A stretch of 64,000 bases of DNA from Fulvia fulva (GCF_020509005.1 NC_063017.1:1426001-1490000), one strand, 5' to 3'; counted from the first letter of the stretch, positions 25,527-36,902 are shown. Numbers and translations are program-made. Notes: generated from the letters alone by a model not told the origin.

Positions 25527-25568
25527 TATACCTACTACGGCGGTCTAGGCTATATCGTAGCTAACTAT
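25527..25568 (+). other. Gag zinc knuckle with all four ligands mutated to Tyr
   Basis: The frame reads Y-x2-Y-x4-Y-x4-Y with the Gly-rich spacing of a CCHC knuckle (YTYYGGLGYIVANY). TGC/TGT to TAC/TAT and CAC/CAT to TAC/TAT, the RIP changes, explain every ligand. Confidence 0.75.
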
Positions 25569-28500
25569 CCGTAGCTCGCTACCCGTAACGCCCGTAACCC
25601 GGTTCGCGGCGCTATCGGCGCTATCGAGCCTACTCCTACTGCTCCCGCTAAGTAGGAAAAAGCCTAGGTCTTCCTTATCGACGCGGTAAAGACTAAGAAT
25701 AACGTTTACCGAAAGTAAAGAGAGGAAAGAAGTTAAGGATTAATATAGTATAGCTAGACCTATACGACGAGACGGGTAAGGACTACGCTTATAAACCGTT
25801 CGTTACGAATATAAATATCGGCTTAAAGAAACTCTCTTCTTCTAATCTCACTCTTATAGACACTAGCGTACTAGGCGAGTCTTTTATAGACTATAAACTC
25901 GCGACCTCTCTTAACCTCGAACCCTAGGAACTAAAGTACCCTCGTACCCTTGAACTCTTTAACGGCACGGAGACTACTACTAGTAAGATTACTTATGTTG
26001 TATACACGTTAATTACCCTCGGAGGCAAGCGTATGTCGATCACTAGCTTCCTTACGTCCCTACCGTATTAGAAGTTTATCCTCGGCCTCCCCTAGTTTAG
26101 ACGATACCGACCTATTATCGACTAGACTTCCCTTACTATTAGCTTCCCTCTAGAAGTTGCTCCGGCACCTCCGCCTTCTCCGCCGCCTTAGCGCGGTCCT
26201 AAGTATACTAAGATCTTCTAGGTAAACGCCGCTACCTTTACTACTACTACTAAGTAGCCTAAAGCTTAAGTCTTCGCTCTCTCCGCGATATCGACATCGC
26301 CCTCGAGAAGCTCGATAAGAAGCGTATACCTACCGACCCTACTACGAAGGTCCCTCCTTAGGCACACTATATCCTCTACGTATTCGATACTAAAGCCGTA
26401 GACGAGCTACCTCCTTATCGCCCTTACGACTATAAGATTAAGCTAGAAGAAGGTGTAGAGATACCGTTCGGACCGCTATATTCTATGTCCCGAGAAGAGC
26501 TTATCGTCCTTAAGAGATACCTCGAAGAGAACCTAAAGAAGGGGTTTATTCGAGCGAGCCGTTCTAGCGCTAGTAGTCCTGTTATGTTCGTTAAGAAGCC
26601 CGGCGGTAGTCTACGCTTCTACGTAGACTACCGAGGCTTAAACGCTATTATAAAGAAGAACCGCTACCTAATACCGTTGATTTCGGAGACGCTCGAGCGC
26701 CTCTCTAAGGCTAAGTACTTTACTAAGCTCGATGTCATCGCTACGTTTAATAAGTTACGAATAGTAGAAGGACACGAGTATCTTATAGCCTTCCGTACTC
26801 GCTACGGGCTATTCGAGTCGCTCGTTATACCCTTCGGCGTTTATAACGGGCCTAGTACCTTCTAGAACTTTATTAACGACATCCTTTAGGAGTTCCTCGA
26901 TCAGTTCTATACTACCTATATCGACGACATCCTAGTCTATAGCGAGACTAAGGAGGAGTACCGCGAGCACGTCTATAAGGTCCTTTAGAAGCTCGTAGAC
27001 GCCGGCTTATAGCTCGACATCGATAAGTACGAGTTTGAGAAGACCGAAGTCAAGTTCCTTAGTTTAATTATTACCGTAGACGGCATCAAGATAGACTAAG
27101 AGAAGATCGACGCTATCGTCGAATAGGATGCTCCTACGAACGTTAAAGAGGTCTAGGGTTTCCTAGGCTTTACCAACTTCTACCGCCGCTTTATCTACGC
27201 ATTTTCGGGCGTAGTACGCCCTTTAACGAAGCTTACGCGTAAGGGTAAGAAGTTCGCCTAGACCGACGAATGCTAGGAGGCTTTTGACTTGCTTAAAGCG
27301 AAGTTTATTAAGAACCCGCTTCTATAGCACTTCGATTTCGAACTAGAGACCCGTATAGAGACCGACGTATCCGACGGCGTAGTAGGCGGTGTCCTACTAT
27401 AACGCCGCTCGCCTGAATCCCCCTAGTTACCTATCGCCTTCCTCTCTAAGAACATGACCGCTACGGAGTATAACTACGAGATCTACGACAAGGAGCTTCT
27501 CGCTATCGTTAAAGCTTTCGAAGAGTAGCGCCCCGAGCTCGAAGGCTCTACTATACCCGTCTAAGTAAGCTCCGACTATAAGAACCTCGTCTACTTTATA
27601 AAGAGCAAGCTGCTTAATCGTCGCTAGGCCCGCTAGAGCGAGTTCCTCTCCCGGTTCAACTTCGTGATCTCGTATACGCCCGGTAAGGCTAACTCGATAG
27701 CCGACGCCCTTACCCGCCGCCCTAGTAACTCTCTAGTTGATCGAAGAGGGGGCCGGCAAATCGTAGGGTAACAAGTCATTAAAGAGCACAACCTCTCTTC
27801 CGAGCTTCGAGAGTACCTATCGAACGGCTAGCCTACGCTCGCCGCTTCCTTTACTACTCTCGTACTCGCTCCTACCTACCTTGACGAGAGTGACGATGAA
27901 TCCGAGCCTAAAGAATACGCCTCGGACGCTAAGGACTTCAACGACGATAAAGAGGGCTTAGTAACGACCGACGGCTTATCCGAATTAGACTTTAAGGGGT
28001 TTAATAATAAGGAGCAGCCCGAAGGCATTATAGCACGAGTACGAATAGCGTACGATGCCGATATAGACGCCTAAGAGTTAGTTTAGGCCCTTAAATCTAG
28101 CGCGAGGACATTCCCGGGCTTCTCGCTATCCGAGTACGAGCTCTAGGAAGGTGTCGTCTACTTCCGTAAGAAGCTTTACGTACCGTAGCCCGAAGGCTCT
28201 AATATCCGAGCTGAGATTCTTTAAATCATCTACGACTCCGCCTCTAGGGGTCACCTAGGCGTAGCTAAGACCTACAAGCTCCTCGCTAGGTATTACTAGT
28301 AGCCGTATTCCTAGAAGGACGTCCGCCGCTACGTACTAAACTACGCTACTTACCGAAGAGCTAAAGCTAACCGCTACCGTCCCTACGGTCTCTTATACCC
28401 TCTCCCGGCTCCTAATCGTCCGTAGAAGCACATTACTATAGACTTTATTACCGATCTTCCTTACGGTAAGACCTTTAGCGGCGTAAAAGTAAAGGCCCTT

Positions 28501-29448
28501 CTAGTGATCGTAGACCGTTACTCTAAGGACCGGTATATAATCCCGTACTAGAGTATGACCGTAAAGGAGACTACTCGCTTGTTCTACGAATTCGTCTAGC
28601 GCTTTTAAGGCCTCCCGGATAGTATTACCTCTAACAGAGGCACCTAGTTCATCTCGTACTTCTAGAAGCGTCTATGTACTATCCTAGGCATTAAGTATAA
28701 CCTCTCGACTAGTTTTTAGCTATAGACCGACGGCTAGACCGAAATTACAAACGCTATCCTCGAGTAGGTCCTTCGTTACTTCGTCGACTACTACTAGAAG
28801 GATTGGCCTTAGTATATCCCTACGGTAGAGTTCGCTACTCGTAACTAGGACTCGGAGACTACTAGCTACTCTCCCTTCTATACTACGAGAGGTTACTACT
28901 ATCGTATAGGTATAGAACTAGAAGAGCCTCTCCCGCCTACTAAAGACGTAAACGAGTAAGTAGTAGACGAGTTCGCTACTATACTCTTATAGATCTATAA
29001 AGAAGTCTACGACGAGATAGTATACGTATAAGTAATCTACGAGGATTAAGCTAATCGTTATCGCTAGCTAGCTCCCGACTACTAAGTCGGCGATATAGTC
29101 TACCTTAACTCTAAGAATATTAAGACGGACCGCCCCTCTAAAGTGCTAAGCTAGAAGAACCTAGGTCCTTTTAAGATTACCGAGCGTATTAGTTTATACG
29201 CCTACCGTCTAGCTCTTCCTACGAACATAAAGATCTATAACGTCTTCTATCCCGTACGCCTTCGGCCGTCGGCTAAGGAACTATTCCCGAACTAAAACTA
29301 AGACATACTAGGTCCTCTCGATAAAGTAGAAGTCGACGAGCCGGTTGACCTACCTTCTAACGACTATACCGTCCGTAAGATCCGGGGAATCCGCGTAGAG
29401 CCTAACGATATTAAAGGGCTACCGCCGATTAAGTATAAAGTCGAATAG

Positions 29449-29683
29449 TGTTAAATAGGTACGAGTAGATAGTAGCGGAGTGGAGTAAGAGATCAATCTT
29501 CAACTGACTAATAGCACGAGTATATAGCAATATATTAGGAACCAATATATTGATTGTGTTAGATGTCTATCTAAGCTAAAGGGGAGAGAAGGTATCTCCC
29601 TATAAGCTGAGTCATCGTAGATGCCTTAGGCTACTAGATCACTTCCTGATTATAGACTCCCTTTAAGATACTACATCTTAACA
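29449..29683. mobile_element. Solo LTR, little RIP-mutated, inside gypsy2 chromodomain
   Basis: 235 bp, TGTTAAATAGG..CTTAACA, flanked by AATAG (29444-29448 and 29684-29688). Removing it restores the chromodomain reading frame. Its termini resemble those of the local copia LTR read in reverse (18 shared outer bases) and its size matches, but the interior differs: a related family. It keeps about nine CpA and ten TpG, while the surrounding DNA has almost none. Confidence 0.82.
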
Positions 29684-29950
29684 AATAGTAAGGTTGCCCT
29701 AAGTAGGATACCTTATAGGAACCTATCTAATATATTATCTTTAATCGTTAAGCAATCGAAGAATACTACGCCCGCGTAGACGGCCTAGAGGTTAATATCG
29801 GTAGGCTTTTCGAATCTAAGCTCTTCGACGGGGCTTACTAATAGTATATCGACTATGACATTAGGCCTAGGCCTAGTACTAAAGCTAAACATCCTCGATA
29901 TATAGAACTACTACGGCTTCGTAGGAACTTAGCTTTGTTCGGGGAGCTAC

Positions 29951-30486
29951 TATTATAGTCTCCCTATAGAGTATATAGAAGGGAGGGACAGAAGAGCCTT
30001 AGAGTGCTTAGAAGTCGTTAAGAAGTAAAAGTCTAGCTTAGTATATAAGCGCTAAGAATCATATGCCCCGTAACATTTACTACGGGACCTAGCCCTCTAA
30101 GAAGTTAAGCTAGAAGAATATACTACTCTACTAAACCTTAATAGATTTACTTCGGCTCGTAACTATATAACTTACGGCACTCCCGCGAGTACCCGCGACT
30201 ACGCTAGACCCTAGAAGAAGCACGTAGAAGACTCGGAACGTAGGGTAGGTTAGAATAAGGTTTTGAGCAAAGCTACTAAGCGCGGCTTCGTACGGGTTAG
30301 CCCTGTTAATACGGGGATACGTACTCGCGAGGGTCGCGTATAAGTATCTAGCCTTCCCTAGGCCTCTCTTACTTTCTTCGTCTTTCGTTTTGTATAGTAA
30401 TTATACTATACCCTTTGTATCTATACTTCGTACCTATATTCTCGCTTTTACTCTTATATCTTATAGGCTAGGCTCTCGCCCTAATA
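29951..30486 (+). repeat. gypsy2 3' LTR
   Basis: 536 bp beginning TATTATAGTC (RIP form of TGTTATAGTC). It is followed by the CGCGA target duplication. Confidence 0.88.
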
Positions 30487-30518
30487 CGCGATATAAATTA
30501 TATTCTATATAACTATTA

Positions 30519-31651
30519 ACGTGCTTTAGTACCGAGCGGGCTATACTACCGAGCGGGCTACTTTTACTAAGAACTATACTACTTCTACTTTAATTACGAC
30601 GGTATCTTAATATGACGAAATCCTATAGAATTGTTACTAGGAGGACAATTCCTCTTTAAATTCTTCGCTATCTAGTAAGTCTACTTAATAGGTACGTACG
30701 TTATACCCCGACTTGCTATATCGCTTATAGCGTCGTAGCCTTAGTACTAGCCGAACACTATCTAGCGACTCTCTACTTACTTCCTACCTTCTAGTATCCT
30801 CTAGAGATATTAATTACGACGCCTTATCGAAGGTTAGGGACCCTCTAGACTAAATATACTTGCGCTTTCGTGCTTTCCGCTATATAAGGGCCTCGTTAGA
30901 CTTACGTAGCTTACTAATCTCGCTTTATATAAGAGCTATCTAATACGCCATCTCTCTACTCCCTCTCTATTACCCTATTAAACGACCTTCCTCTTTCTAC
31001 TACGCCTTTCTAAACCCGTAACGACGCTCTAAGACGTAATAATACCTATTATAAATCCTAGCTCGTCGAAGTTATAGGTGTCCTAGTTAAGGATGCTATA
31101 CTTCTCCTTTATATTACGTATAAGTAAGAACTACTTCTCGATAACGTCTAGATCTTCTATTAGGGCTCGCTAACAATCGTATCTACGTATTATACGAACC
31201 TTTAACTTACGATACCGCCTAATGAACCTGTCTGTCTAATTAAGACTAGCGGGCTTAAGACTCTTCTCTTATAGTAATAAATCGGCTATTGCTCGTATAC
31301 TAGCCTTTAATAGCGGGAAACCTCTAAGATCTAGCTCGAGTATATACTTAAGTATCACCCTCTCTTCTAGCTCTATAAGCTTCTTCGAATTAGGCTCGTA
31401 GTTACCCTAAGGAGGTCGTCTATTTAATCGATACCCTAGTATAGTTCGAGACGCGTCGTATACCTTTATAGTAAGTCGATTCGTGATTATCGCGTCGCGT
31501 TTCGTAGCCTAGATAGCTAAGGTCAGTTTGGCCTTATTTAAAGACAATATACGCTATAATAGTAGTTATATAGCTATATCTATAGAAGTGGTACAGTTCT
31601 TAGTAAAAGTGGCCCGCTCGGTAGTATAGCCTGCTCGGTAGTAAAGTACGT
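30519..31651 (-). mobile_element. Internally deleted Fot1/pogo-like element, copy B (1133 bp)
   Basis: Same length, inverted repeats and deletion structure as 3754-4886, flanked by TA (30517-30518 and 31652-31653). It is RIP-mutated throughout, including the end that stayed clean in copy A, so no transposase N-terminal frame survives. Confidence 0.82.
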
Positions 31652-31991
31652 TATATATCCTTCTTATATAGATCCCGAAGCTTTTATACTCTTTCGATTT
31701 ATATATATTACGTTTCGTAGGTTATTTCTTTTTAGTATAGGTATTCGTCGTAATTTATATACTTCGGCGTCGTAGAATTGCTTTTTAGGTATATCGACTT
31801 TTATAAGATCCTTAAAATCCAGAAATTAGAATAAAGAGATTCTCGGGATTTAGCGCTTTAGATTCTACTATATATCGATATCGTACGAGGTCGGGTCGTC
31901 GATACGTAAAGCCGCGATGTTATGATCGCGGTCAAGTCTTGATTAAGCTTACCAAAAGACGGCCCGTTTGACCTTAGACTCCCTACGCGAA
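31652..31991. other. RIP-mutated border of gene island 2
   Basis: About 340 bases without CpA/TpG but without recognisable element structure. This is probably the flank of the pre-insertion locus. Normal composition resumes near 32015. Confidence 0.5.
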
Positions 31992-33647
31992 TTAAGCTAA
32001 CCGCCGTCTAATTAGACAGTACCGCCCCACAATCAATTCTCGCAGCGTGTCTGAGAAACTGAGGCAATACCTACCAGCGGTTTCCTCGTCGTGACTGACG
32101 GGTTCAACATTCTGTAGCGACTGCACAACGTCCGTCCCACGAAGCACCTTCCCCGACTCATCGATCGCGACCGCCCATACCTTACCAACCGTACGATATC
32201 CTCCATCATTGATCCGAAGGACAGTCTCAAAGCTCGTCCTTTCGACCTCACCCAGCACAACATCTTCCTCGCCATCATCCGCCAACTCAAGGAAACGCCA
32301 ACTCTTGGTCTCCGTGTCGCCGTTCCAGCTTATATAAATGCTCGTCCCGCTCGAGTCATAAAAGGAGGCGATGGCAGGCTCCTCGTTCGGAAGACCTGTC
32401 CATCTATAACGATATGCGCGGTAGTTCTGGACTCCTTCGCCGAGCGCGCCAGAGTCCATGTATGCGTGGAAGATGGCTGTGCCGTCGGGGAGGAACTCGG
32501 TCACTGCGCCTTCGGATCCCCAGTTGACGAGGACGTTCGTGTTAGGCAATACTTGTGTCGAGCCCTGCGATTTCGACAATAGGCCGTCTGGAGGATAGTA
32601 TCCGTGCACTAGCTCTGCTGTCCAGCTGGTGGTGTTCAGCTTTAAGATCTTCCCACTACTGGTCTTGGCCGTGCGGACTTCTTTCCCTTTACCGGATTCC
32701 GTACCGTGCGCAGAGTTGTCGTACAGGCTGATGATCTCGACATCACCATCTTGTTCCAAGAAGCGAGCATGATGCTGGAAGCAGAACTTCACGCCTTCGC
32801 CAAGCTGGAAGTCGCTACGCTTGCCATCAAGACGCCAGATGATGCTGCCGTCTGTGCCGTTGATCTTGTGGATGCTGTAAGCATCTCGTGCTGAGATGAG
32901 ATAGTTGCCTGCACTATCCTTGTCAACGCTGTTGATGTGAAAGTAGTCCCATGCATCAGAGCTGTTGTAGCCTGGTCCTGCCTGGCCGATACCAGAGTCG
33001 ATTGGTAGGACGCTTTCTTCTGGCGAGACATGGTCAAGGCTTGACCACTCGAACAGAACCTCTCCCGTGTCGAGGTTCAGCTCCTGGAAAATGGCGTTCA
33101 CGATCCACCGCTGGCTGGGCCGCTTGGCGTATTTGGACAGATCCCTTGGACCCGGCTGGTAGATCTGGATCAGCCCGGTCTTTCCCCCGATCTCTTGGAA
33201 CTCATGCTTGTCCATGAGTTTGTGTTTGCCAGCACGAAGCTCCCGTACAGTCTCATAGTGCTCATCGAGAAAGGTAGTGTGACCATGGCCGTGTCCATAG
33301 TTGGGGTTGTGATCACCCTCGAAACACGCGAGTACATCTCGGCCATTCCAACTGACTTTCTGAAAGTTTGTTGCCCATATGCTGTAGTAGCTATAGCCAG
33401 ACCAGATCAGGTCTCCGTTATCACGGGAGATGTATGGTCCTGCTTGGCGAGGTCTGTATTGAGCTGTCGATGTATCTTCCTGGCCCGCGAAAGGAGCGAC
33501 AAAGAGATAGCCTTGTTCCGTACGGCCTTGTGCTGGGATTGTTATGTTCAGTCGAGGGAGTGCGAGATCTGGACGTGAGCGGAATTGCCAGTCTGCTGCT
33601 GCAGTGCTGATCAATGCCGCCAACGATGTGAATTGGTCAAATCTCAT
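31992..33647 (-). CDS. Secreted arylsulfotransferase-like (ASST/Arylsulfotran_2) protein
   Basis: From the ATG at 33647 the protein has 551 residues. A signal peptide covers about residues 1-19 (MRFDQFTSLAALISTAAA). A beta-propeller-like ASST body follows (GPYISRDNGDLIWSGYSYYSIWA, DYFHINSVDKDSAGNYLISARD, IIWRLDG, then FCFQHHARF near 288-296, and TGLPNEEP). The fungal family is secreted or membrane-bound and its substrate is unknown; bacterial relatives move sulfate between phenols. The last dozen codons (RYCLIRRRLA) lie in RIP-type sequence, and family members often continue into a membrane segment, so the native C-terminus is probably lost. An upstream in-frame TTG at 33668 is not used. It diverges from the MFS gene. 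Confidence 0.75.
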   Translation of the reverse strand: MRFDQFTSLAALISTAAADWQFRSRPDLALPRLNITIPAQGRTEQGYLFVAPFAGQEDTSTAQYRPRQAGPYISRDNGDLIWSGYSYYSIWATNFQKVSWNGRDVLACFEGDHNPNYGHGHGHTTFLDEHYETVRELRAGKHKLMDKHEFQEIGGKTGLIQIYQPGPRDLSKYAKRPSQRWIVNAIFQELNLDTGEVLFEWSSLDHVSPEESVLPIDSGIGQAGPGYNSSDAWDYFHINSVDKDSAGNYLISARDAYSIHKINGTDGSIIWRLDGKRSDFQLGEGVKFCFQHHARFLEQDGDVEIISLYDNSAHGTESGKGKEVRTAKTSSGKILKLNTTSWTAELVHGYYPPDGLLSKSQGSTQVLPNTNVLVNWGSEGAVTEFLPDGTAIFHAYMDSGALGEGVQNYRAYRYRWTGLPNEEPAIASFYDSSGTSIYISWNGDTETKSWRFLELADDGEEDVVLGEVERTSFETVLRINDGGYRTVGKVWAVAIDESGKVLRGTDVVQSLQNVEPVSHDEETAGRYCLSFSDTLRELIVGRYCLIRRRLA

Positions 33648-34044
33648 GTTGCACACAGATAAAAGCAAAGGACTGACGAAATACAGATAGTTTCAGGCAC
33701 ACTAATTGAAGCCATTGACTTCATACGAACAGTTTCAATGCCGCAACCAGGATGGTAGCATGGCGTGCAGCCAACGACGATGGCGTGCTAGCTCCACACG
33801 AGGGGAGCTGCACATCTCACGGTCCAATGGCTCATCTTCAATGCCTGCACCCATATCAATACACCATCACGCAGCAGATACTACATGCGGCGATCCTGCG
33901 CTAGCACTACAGCGGAAGTCTGGTGGTGCACCGTGCTTGCCATAATTTTCGACCTCACGCACGTGGCGTGATAGGTACAAGTATTTCCAACACCTAGACT
34001 TGACATCGCTGCTGAGACATGAGTACAGTTCACGACGATTCACC
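33648..34044. promoter_or_regulatory. Divergent promoter region, ASST-like / MFS transporter
   Basis: The 397 bases between two start codons in opposite directions must serve both genes. No TATA box or operator can be named with confidence. Confidence 0.45.
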
Positions 34045-35747
34045 ATGGCAGAGGAAGATGTCGAACACACTGAGCGGGAAGCGGAACCTACGGAACACTC
34101 GCCTTTGCTGAAAGCACCTGAAGAAGCCACTTGGAAACCTCCTCGAGCCTTCTTCTGGATTGAATTGGCTATCTTCACCAACGTCTTCCTCTACGGCTTC
34201 GACGGCACGATCACAGCTTCAACATACGCCATCATATCCAGCGACTTCAACGCCGCCAACTCCGCTTCCTGGCTCACAACATCCTACCTCGTAACATCAA
34301 CCGCTTTGCAACCACTTTACGGCCGCTTCTCTGACATATTCGGAAGACGCATATCCTTCTTCGTATCGACCACGACCTTCGCGCTGGGCTGTCTGGGATG
34401 CGGCTTCGCGCAGGATGTTGTCAGTGTGAACTTGAAGAGAGCATTGACGGGTTTTGGAGGAGGCGGTCTGATGACGATGGCAACGATTATCAATTCTGAT
34501 ATGATTCCGTTCCGAACACGGGGCATCTACCAAGCGCTGCAGAACACGGTCTTCGGCGCGGGCGCTATCGCTGGCGCTTCGTTTGGTGGGGCTATTGCGG
34601 ACAGTGTTGGCTGGCGGTGGTGTTTTCTGCTACAGGTGCCTATATCTGTAATCGCGTTTGGGGTGGGATGGATTGTGGTGCGGAACCCTGAGAGGAGTTA
34701 TGGGGGTGGCACGATGAAGGAGGTGTGGGAGAAGGTGGACTTTGCTGGGGCGCTGGTCTTGGTGACTGCGTTGTCGATTCAGCTGGTTGGGCTTAGCATT
34801 GGTGGTAATGAGTTGCCTTGGAGCCATCCGGTGGTTCTCGCATCGCTGGGGTGCAGCGTTGTGCTGATCGTGCTGTTCTTCTGGATCGAGGCGAGGACGA
34901 CTGCGATGCCGGTCATTCCGTTGAGGATGTTTAAGAGGAGGTTGTCGCTGTTGATACAGCTTACGAATTTGTGTGCGGGTACTGCTGCGTATTCTGTAAG
35001 TCTTCCTTTTGCCCATGTCACATATGTTGCTAACTCATGATCACAGTACCTGTTCATGCTCCCCCTTTTCTTCCAGGTCGTCCTGCTCGACTCTGCCGCT
35101 AAAGCGGGCGCCCGCCTGGCGATTCCCTCCCTTGCCACTCCCCTCGGCGGTATCATTGCAGGCTTCGTCATGTCTCGCTACGGCAGACTCATCTGGCTTG
35201 TGCGGACCGGAGCTCTGCTCATGGCGTTCGGTAACGCTCTGGTCACTTCGCTCGGCTTCTCGGACGTGTTTTGGAAGTACTATGTTTTCATCTTCTCAGC
35301 CAGCCTAGGCCAGGGCATCATGTATCCTGTCACGCTCTTTACGAACCTCGCCACCTTCGAGCATTCGGACCATGCCGTGTCGGCAAGTACAGTGTACCTA
35401 GTCAGGTCTGTGGGGAGTGTATGGGGCGTTGCGATCTCGAGTGCGATCGTGCAGACTACGCTTAAGTGGAGGTTGCCTGAAGCGATGGGAAATGTCGACA
35501 ACAAAGCTGAGGTAAGTTTGCTAGCATGTCGTACTGCAGACTGTGCTAATGAGGCGCGTAGCTCATCGATGGGATCCGACATTCTGTCACTGCGCTTCGA
35601 CACTTGCCGGAGTCGATTCAGCTACCGGTGCGGCATGTCTATTACAATGGCATACGCTCCGCCTTTGCGGTATCGACTGGTATCATGGTACTGGGGATCC
35701 TCTTTGCGCTGCTGGCGAGGCCTAGTGGTCTGCGTAGCACGAAGTGA
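34045..35747 (+). CDS. MFS transporter, DHA2/Fnx1-VBA-like (drug or vacuolar amino-acid)
   Basis: Three exons (34045-34995, 35047-35511, 35562-35747) with introns of 51 and 50 nt give 533 residues. The start has an ideal context (CACCATGGC). An acidic N-tail holds an EHSPLL dileucine motif (residues 17-22), a known type of vacuolar sorting signal. MFS motifs are YGRFSDIFGRR in the 2-3 loop and RALTGFGGGGLMTMA in TM4. Motif C, NTVFGAGAIAGASFGGAIAD, is typical of H+ antiporters. Length and spacing fit 14 spans. The C-terminus (IRHSVTALRHLPESIQ, YYNGIRSAFAVSTG) matches the Fnx1/Vba type. The substrate is inferred: basic amino acids or drugs across the vacuolar or plasma membrane. Shares a promoter region with the ASST-like gene. 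Confidence 0.85.
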
Positions 35748-36050
35748 ATGGTCATTACAACTACTTGCCGAGAATGTCGCTTGTTACCAATACTCGCTCC
35801 AGTCGGGAATGAAGCACGGGCAACAGAATCTGGCAATCCGTGAACATTCACCTCCCAGGTATTTATGTTTGAGGAGCGCTTCTGGAATCTGCTTTACCTA
35901 CAAACATCATTGATCATCACCTCGATCTCACACTACCTCAACCAGACCATGTCACTGACGTGGCTTCTCTCGCATCTACGTAGTCTGATGATGCGAGTGG
36001 CTGGCACGCCTTCAGCTGGAAGCGCCATGTCGGAGCCGTGCGAGTTTACC

Positions 36051-36902
36051 ATGGCCGCTACGGAGCCTGTGCCTACTACGATGTCGACCGAGGAGCTTGC
36101 GCGCGGTCTTCTCGAGCGGCTAGCCGCAGGTGGCAAGCTATCCCATACCACTTCCACGAGTCTGACCACCGCTCTCGCATCTGCGATCTCCTACAGACCC
36201 GAGTCCAACACAACAGCAGCCCACGACGTCTTCCACATCCCCGAGCTCCTCGAATCAATCCTCATCAACAACAATCTCACCACCATCACGACCTGCCAGC
36301 GCGTCTCACGGCAATTCCAAGCGACCATTGCCAGCTCCGCCAAGCTTCAGTACAAACTCTGGCTTCATCTCAAACCATCCAAGACAAGATGACAGATCCC
36401 TAAATGCAGATGTGGAGGGAAGAAAAAGAGCAAGACCTTCAAACCCGAGCTCAACCCCCTCCTCTCAGACCCAACCTTCTGCACCCGCCACGCCATCAAC
36501 GCCTTCACCTACGAGCTCCGCGAAGACAAAGACTTCCGCCTCCTCATCGACATCACCTTCGGCACCCTCGCCCAGCTCCGCGCCCTGAAACCAGGAGGAT
36601 GGCAGAAGCTCCTCCTCGTGCAGCCAGCTTCGAAGAGGCTGGATAGGTGGAATTTGAGCTTCACATATGGGGAGGGGAAGTTTACGAGGTCGGTGGGCAG
36701 GGGGACGTGGTGGGATGCGGTGACTTTGGGGGAGATGGTGGAGGTGTTGTTGGAGAGGTGGGAGGAGTTGGAGGGCGATCCGTGGATGAGTGTGAGTGAG
36801 TGGGATCCGGAGAGGAGGGATGTGGGGAAGGGGAGGGAGCATGGGGGGAGGAAGGTGGTGGCGAAGAGTGAGGAGCAGGGTGGTGCGGAGGGTGTGGATT
36901 GA
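36051..36902 (+). pseudogene. F-box-like protein gene with in-frame TGA
   Basis: From the ATG at 36051 (TTTACCATGG) the frame encodes a low-complexity Ser/Thr start and an F-box-like segment (HDVFHIPELLESILI..LTTITTCQRVSRQF). It ends at TGA 36390-36392 after LKPSKTR. The same frame then stays open for 169 more codons (KTFKPELNPLLSDPTF, then FRLLIDITFGTLAQLRALKPGGWQKLLL, ending at 36902), which looks like the rest of the protein. F-box proteins bring substrates to SCF ubiquitin ligases. A nonsense change (for example CGA to TGA) is the simplest reading. A 60-nt in-frame GTACAA..TGCAG intron spanning the stop is possible but would remove the expected LQ.KLW.H.KP block. An upstream start at 36027 is also possible. 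Confidence 0.6.

Larger units (their letters stand above)
23928..30486 (+). mobile_element. Ty3/gypsy LTR retrotransposon with chromodomain (gypsy2)
   Basis: LTRs of 537 and 536 bp (23928-24464 and 29951-30486) are flanked by the target duplication CGCGA (23923-23927 and 30487-30491). The plus strand carries gag (about 24.7-25.7 kb) with a former CCHC knuckle at 25527-25568, then protease. RT is best preserved (open frame 26485-26865 with [17 protein letters not shown] and [21 protein letters not shown] near 26915). RNase H ([20 protein letters not shown]) and integrase (ITIDFITDLPYGK, VIVDRYSKD near 28.4-28.6 kb) follow, and a chromodomain-like end (YKVE...WEP-type...AIEEYYARVDG). The chromodomain is split by a solo LTR at 29449-29683. 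It is inactive: RIP stops occur in every domain. Confidence 0.9.
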
